Source: DATKZB01 sp035528235 (GTDB lineage Bacteria; Planctomycetota; Phycisphaerae; FEN-1346). Taken from it: DNA of 8,917 bases. Location of the stretch: the NCBI GenBank assembly GCA_035528235.1, contig DATKZB010000110.1, forward strand, positions 1-8,917, in the 5' to 3' direction. The notes below the pieces were generated by a model, which saw only the letters and a program-made list of their open reading frames with translations, was not told the DNA's origin and did no database searches. Both the position numbers and the translations under genes were made by a program. Positions 6,348-8,917 of this stretch are shown here, piece by piece (the stretch's first letter is position 1; each line of letters begins with the position of its first letter).

Positions 6348-6376
6348 TTTCTAATCGCCCGGCGGCCCAACGTCAA
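6348..6376 (-). promoter_or_regulatory. Candidate sigma70-type promoter of bfr
   Basis: On the - strand TTGACG (6376-6371; five of six consensus bases) is followed after 17 bp by TAGAAA (6353-6348; four of six), within the most AT-rich patch of this intergenic region. The predicted leader is about 75-80 nt and includes a small CGGGG-AAG-CCCCG hairpin at 6300-6312. I do not see a convincing Fur box. Confidence 0.5.
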
Positions 6377-6396
6377 GCGGAAACGAAATTGGCCGG

Positions 6397-7320
6397 CTAG
6401 TCGCCGAACAGGGCCTCGATGAACGTGTCGGGGTCGAAGGGGGCCACGTCGTCGGCGCCTTCGCCGATGCCGACGAACTTGACGGGGATGCCCAGTTCCT
6501 GCTTGATGGCCAGGACGATGCCGCCCTTGGCCGTGCCGTCGAGTTTGGCCAGGAACACGCCCGTTACGTCGATGGCGTCGCGGAACTGCTTGGCCTGGGC
6601 GATGGCGTTCTGGCCGGTCGTGGCGTCGAGCACCAGCAGCACCTCGTGCGGCGCGCCGGGTATCTTCTTCGCCAGGACGTTGCGGATCTTCCCGAGTTCC
6701 CTCATCAGGTGGTCCTGCGTATGCAGGCGGCCGGCGGTGTCGACCAGCAGGACGTCGATGCCCCGGGCCACGGCGGCCTCGGCCGCGTCGTACGCCACGG
6801 CACCGGGGTCGGCCCCCGGCTTGTGGTGGACCACGTCGACGCCGACGCGCTCGCTCCAGATCCGCAGTTGCTCGTCGGCGGCGGCCCGGAAGGTGTCGCA
6901 CGCCGCCAGCAGGACCGACTTGCCCTCGTCCAGCAGCAGCCTCGCCAGCCGCGCGACGGCCGTCGTCTTGCCGCTGCCGTTGACGCCCGCCACCAGGCAC
7001 ACCGTCGGGCCGTCGGGATTGGTGCTCAGCGACCGGTCGGCCTCGCCGAGGCTTTCCTTCAGGTCCTTCTTGATGATGGCGAGCAGGTCGTCGTCGGCCG
7101 TGACGTCGCGGTCGCGGTAACGGACCTTGAGGTCCTCGACGATTCGCCTGGTGGCGGCCACGCCGACATCGCCCAGGATGAGCGTTTCCTCGAGTTCTTC
7201 GAGGAACTGCGCATCGACCTTGCGTCCGACGCCCAGGAGGCCCCGGACGCCGTCGGCCAGTTTCGACCGCGTCTTGGTGAGGCCCGAGGTGAGTCTGCTC
7301 AACCACTTTCCGAGGACCAT
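6397..7320 (-). CDS. ftsY: Signal recognition particle receptor FtsY (GTPase)
   Basis: A 307-residue protein made of the N and G domains of the SRP GTPase family. The N-domain helical bundle covers about residues 5-95. The P-loop GVNGSGKT is at 112-119, the DTFRAAADEQL element at 142-152, DTAGR (G3) at 194-198, AKLDGTAKGG (G4) at 258-267, and a GIGEGADDVAPFDP closing loop follows. FtsY docks ribosome-SRP complexes at the membrane and hydrolyses GTP together with Ffh. The acidic A domain of the E. coli protein is absent, as in many bacteria, so membrane contact would rely on the N-terminal amphipathic helix (MVLGKWLSRLTSGLTK). The chosen ATG at 7320 is 7 nt after the nusB stop with AGGAG ten bases before it. 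An open frame runs further upstream but overlaps nusB and has no homology. Ala258 replaces the common Thr of TKLD. Confidence 0.95.
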   Translation of the reverse strand: MVLGKWLSRLTSGLTKTRSKLADGVRGLLGVGRKVDAQFLEELEETLILGDVGVAATRRIVEDLKVRYRDRDVTADDDLLAIIKKDLKESLGEADRSLSTNPDGPTVCLVAGVNGSGKTTAVARLARLLLDEGKSVLLAACDTFRAAADEQLRIWSERVGVDVVHHKPGADPGAVAYDAAEAAVARGIDVLLVDTAGRLHTQDHLMRELGKIRNVLAKKIPGAPHEVLLVLDATTGQNAIAQAKQFRDAIDVTGVFLAKLDGTAKGGIVLAIKQELGIPVKFVGIGEGADDVAPFDPDTFIEALFGD

Positions 7321-7327
7321 CGGCTCG

Positions 7328-7813
7328 CTACTCCTGGTTCTGGGCGCCGGCGGGGCCTGGCGGCGGTTCAGGCACGTCGGGCATCTCGGACGCCGGCACC
7401 GCCGTCTCGCCCTTCGCGAGGCGCAACACGTGGTCGAGTACCCCGTTGACGAAGGCCCCCGACTCGGCCGCGCCAAACCGTTTGGCCAACTCGATGGCCT
7501 GGTCGAGGGCCACGCGGTCGGGGATGTCGGGGGCCTGGCAGAGTTCCCACGTGGCCAGCCGCAGGATGTTGCGGTCGACCGGTGGCATGCGGTCGATACG
7601 CCAGTGCTCGGCGGCGGCCTGGATGAGACGGTCGGCCTCGGCCCGCCACGGCCAGGCGCCTTCGACCAGCCGCCGCGCAAAAAAGTACACCTCCGGGTCG
7701 GCCGTGCTCTCGCGGATAAACGCCACGACGTCCGGCTCGAACTCCTCGCCGCGCACGTCCAACTGGTACAGGGCCTGAAGGGCGATCTGGCGTGCCTGCT
7801 CGCGTCGTTTCAT
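7328..7813 (-). CDS. nusB: Transcription antitermination factor NusB
   Basis: A 161-residue all-helical protein. The basic N-terminus MKRREQARQIALQALYQLDV is the RNA (boxA)-binding region. The C-terminal helices have the family segments DRNILRLATWEL and VALDQAIELAKRFGAAESGAFVNGVLDHVL. NusB with NusE (ribosomal protein S10) binds boxA of rRNA operons and prevents premature termination. The last 20 or so residues are a Pro/Ala-rich tail. The start ATG at 7813 is fixed by the conserved N-terminus although the ribosome site (GGAG, 12 bases away) is weak. It sits between a damaged small gene and ftsY, spaced 30 and 7 nt, in a ribH-...-nusB-ftsY order; ribH-nusB pairing is common in bacteria. Confidence 0.95.
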   Translation of the reverse strand: MKRREQARQIALQALYQLDVRGEEFEPDVVAFIRESTADPEVYFFARRLVEGAWPWRAEADRLIQAAAEHWRIDRMPPVDRNILRLATWELCQAPDIPDRVALDQAIELAKRFGAAESGAFVNGVLDHVLRLAKGETAVPASEMPDVPEPPPGPAGAQNQE

Positions 7814-7843
7814 GTGAAAGACCGGCTCCGCTCTACATCGGCG

Positions 7844-8060
7844 CTAGGCGTCTCGACGGGCGGACGGTCCGCCGCCCTCGCGACGCCCGTACACGCCTTC
7901 TTTCCGCCGCTTCTCGGCCACGGGGCTGATGTGCGTATCCTCGCGGCAGTCCAGCCCCGTCCTTGCCACGAGCGTCTTGATGTAATCCGCGAACAGGCAC
8001 CGCGGCGAGTGGAAGTTGTCTTTGGTGATGCACGACGACGATGTAATCCTTGTCAGCCAT
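7844..8060 (-). pseudogene. Frameshifted small protein gene of unknown function between ribH and nusB
   Basis: From ATG 8060 the first ten codons (MADKDYIVVV) have the GC-rich third positions normal for this genome. After the GTCGTCGTG repeat that frame becomes codon-atypical (CAT, CAA, AGA, CTT, TTA). The frame beginning one base later (TGC at 8032-8030) instead keeps strong G/C third positions through 62 codons to TAG at 7846-7844, giving a plausible protein with CITKDNFHSPRCLFADY, GLDCREDTHISP and a basic end. That second frame has no ATG, GTG or TTG start of its own nearby. Removing one base at about 8031-8040 restores one protein of about 71 residues with three cysteines. It may be a pseudogene, a sequencing or assembly error, or less likely a +1 frameshift site. 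I recognise no family. The stop is 30 nt before nusB, so it would belong to that operon. Confidence 0.55.
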
Positions 8061-8103
8061 CCGTTGTTCCCGCCGTCGGCCCGGAAGGGTCTGACACAAG
8101 ACA

Positions 8104-8125
8104 GCCCCGAGCACACGCCCGGGGC
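8104..8125 (-). terminator. Possible weak terminator after ribH
   Basis: GCCCCG and CGGGGC form a 6-bp GC stem with a 10-nt loop, about 41 nt after the ribH stop. On the - strand it is followed by TGTCTTGTGT, a poor T tract. It could separate ribH from the genes after it, or only partly attenuate. Confidence 0.35.
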
Positions 8126-8166
8126 CCTGGTGCCCGTCGCCACCGCGCCGCCGCAGCCGCCGACCG

Positions 8167-8643
8167 CTATTTCCGTTTGCCGATCTGGTCCAGCAGGTTG
8201 GCCATCTCGATGGCGCTGGCGGCCGCGTCGGCCCCCTTGTTGCCGGCCTTGGTGCCGGCCCGTTCGATCGCCTGCTCGATCGTGTCGGTGGTGATGACGC
8301 CGAAGATGGTCGGCACGCCGGTCGCCAGGCCCACCTGGGCCACGCCCTTGGCAACCTCGTTGGCGATGTAATCGAAGTGCGGCGTCGACCCGCGAATGAC
8401 CGCCCCCAGGCAGATGACGGCGGCGTACCGGCCGCTCTCGGCCATCCGCTGCGCGACGATCGGCACCTCGAACGAGCCGGGCGCCCAAGCCACGTCGATC
8501 GCGCCCGGGTCCACGCCGTGCCGCTCGAGCGAGTCGAGACACCCGCCCAGCAACTTCGCCGTGATGAACTCGTTGAAACGCGAAACGACCACGCCGAACC
8601 GGTGCTTGCCGGCCACCAGTTGGCCCTGATAGACGTTCGCCAT
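8167..8643 (-). CDS. ribH: 6,7-dimethyl-8-ribityllumazine synthase (riboflavin synthesis)
   Basis: A 158-residue protein of normal length for the family. It condenses 5-amino-6-ribitylaminouracil with 3,4-dihydroxy-2-butanone 4-phosphate to 6,7-dimethyl-8-ribityllumazine, the penultimate step of riboflavin synthesis, as a cytoplasmic pentamer or 60-mer capsid. Recognisable segments are VVVSRFNEFIT (Phe23), APGSFEVP (55-61), CLGAVIRGSTPHFDYIANEVAKG (His89 is the proton-transfer residue) and ITTDTIEQAIERAGTKAGNKG (Arg128 binds phosphate). The ATG at 8643 is chosen over an in-frame ATG 15 codons earlier because it has an ideal AAGGAGG site six bases upstream and begins at the usual N-terminus. 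It is first in the ribH-nusB-ftsY cluster. No other rib gene and no FMN riboswitch is seen in its leader. Confidence 0.96.
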   Translation of the reverse strand: MANVYQGQLVAGKHRFGVVVSRFNEFITAKLLGGCLDSLERHGVDPGAIDVAWAPGSFEVPIVAQRMAESGRYAAVICLGAVIRGSTPHFDYIANEVAKGVAQVGLATGVPTIFGVITTDTIEQAIERAGTKAGNKGADAAASAIEMANLLDQIGKRK

Positions 8644-8691
8644 GGAAGTCCTCCTTACGCGCCACCTGCCGCACGGGCGTAGCAGCACATC

Positions 8692-8719
8692 AGTTTAACC
8701 GTAAGTGGCGTGGATTCAA
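8692..8719 (-). promoter_or_regulatory. Candidate promoter of ribH
   Basis: On the - strand TTGAAT (8719-8714) and TAAACT (8697-8692) are 16 bp apart, each matching four of six consensus bases. They would give a leader of about 40 nt ending in the AAGGAGG ribosome site. The short AT-richer patch stands out from the surroundings. Confidence 0.4.
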
Positions 8720-8768
8720 GCCAAAACGGTGCCCCGGGCAGGCGTGGGGTGTGACCGGACTTTGTGGC

Positions 8769-8788
8769 AGCCCCGTCAGGGGCGGCTG
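8769..8788. repeat. Palindromic repeat unit, copy 1
   Basis: AGCCCCGTCAGGGGCGGCTG, identical at 19 of 20 positions to the unit at 8849-8868, 80 nt further on. The core GCCCC-GTCA-GGGGC can itself fold as a short hairpin. Confidence 0.8.
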
Positions 8789-8796
8789 GTCTGTAG

Positions 8797-8816
8797 CCAC
8801 GGGCGCGAGCCCGTGG
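8797..8816. repeat. GNRA-capped palindrome
   Basis: CCACGGGC and GCCCGTGG form a perfect 8-bp stem closed by GCGA, a GNRA tetraloop if read on the + strand. It lies between two copies of the neighbouring repeat unit and looks like a second, separate dispersed palindrome family. Confidence 0.75.
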
Positions 8817-8848
8817 AATCGAGAAGGCCCATCCCCCCCTTTGTTTCA

Positions 8849-8892
8849 AGCCCCGTCAGGGGCGACTGAGACCAGTCGCCCCTGACGGGGCT
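8849..8892. repeat. Perfect 20-bp inverted repeat with 4-nt loop
   Basis: Arms 8849-8868 and 8873-8892 are exact reverse complements of 20 nt around AGAC. The left arm is the second direct copy of the unit at 8769-8788 and the right arm is a third, inverted copy. No gene is supported in 8644-8917, so this is intergenic repeat DNA. It is not a CRISPR array: the spacing is irregular and there are only three units. Confidence 0.9.
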
Positions 8893-8917
8893 CAAAGAAG
8901 AAGAAAACGTGGGAAGG

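Noticed and set aside
6338..6362. Fur box over the bfr -10 region (GATTAG-AAAGAT-AGATAAG)
   Set aside because: AT-rich with GAT-like triplets but lacks the dyad of a Fur site; not supportable by eye.
6416..7120. Long + strand frames opposite ftsY
   Set aside because: Antisense shadows of a well-conserved GTPase gene.
8031..8060. Programmed +1 frameshift at the small gene
   Set aside because: No slow or stop codon at the shift point and no recognisable slippery site; mutation or sequence error is simpler.
8644..8768. FMN riboswitch before ribH
   Set aside because: The leader is short and has none of the conserved RFN element segments.
8655..8849. 64-residue - strand open frame upstream of ribH
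   Set aside because: It runs over repeat DNA, lacks a ribosome site and shows no coding bias.
8769..8892. CRISPR array
   Set aside because: Only three units, one inverted, with unequal gaps of 60 and 4 nt; no cas gene.

Overview
The window is GC-rich bacterial chromosome, with strong G/C preference at third codon positions. No taxonomic marker gene is present. Four things together suggest an anaerobic or microaerophilic bacterium, most likely Planctomycetota (for example a Phycisphaerae-like lineage): a siroheme-dependent haem pathway, a Tat-exported sugar-isomerase-like protein beside a Gfo/Idh/MocA oxidoreductase, a lipoprotein gene, and many GC-rich palindromes between genes. That placement is inference. 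Deltaproteobacteria-like or other environmental lineages are not excluded.

Region 1 (1-1480, + strand): the 3' end of an ahbC-like gene is followed, 3 nt later, by a complete ahbD-like gene. Both are radical SAM/SPASM enzymes of the alternative route siroheme -> didecarboxysiroheme -> Fe-coproporphyrin III -> haem b. Everything downstream is on the - strand, so ahbD converges on a lipoprotein gene with only 26 nt between them.

Region 2 (1507-5569, - strand): in transcription order, a cupin, a Gfo/Idh/MocA oxidoreductase, a Tat-signal L-fucose-isomerase-like protein and a small unknown lipoprotein. The last three are closely spaced and may be one transcript. The cupin is separated from them by 222 nt holding two related REP-like hairpins. 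The set looks like sugar or polyol metabolism, substrate unknown.

Region 3 (5570-6396): a 62-nt inverted repeat in the probable cupin leader, overlapping hairpins after the next gene, then bfr, a bacterioferritin with all six ferroxidase ligands and the haem-ligand Met. A good candidate sigma70-type promoter precedes bfr.

Region 4 (6397-8643, - strand): ribH, a frameshifted small gene, nusB and ftsY form a housekeeping cluster (riboflavin, transcription antitermination, SRP receptor). The 353-nt stretch between ribH and nusB is occupied largely by the broken gene.

Region 5 (8644-8917): no gene is supported here. It holds a candidate ribH promoter and a cluster of palindromic repeats, including a perfect 20-bp stem with a 4-nt loop and a separate GNRA-capped hairpin. 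No rRNA, tRNA, CRISPR array, transposase or phage gene was found. There is no clear new multi-gene system. The most unusual material is the intergenic palindromes, the broken gene, and the link between the haem pathway and the haem-type bacterioferritin.
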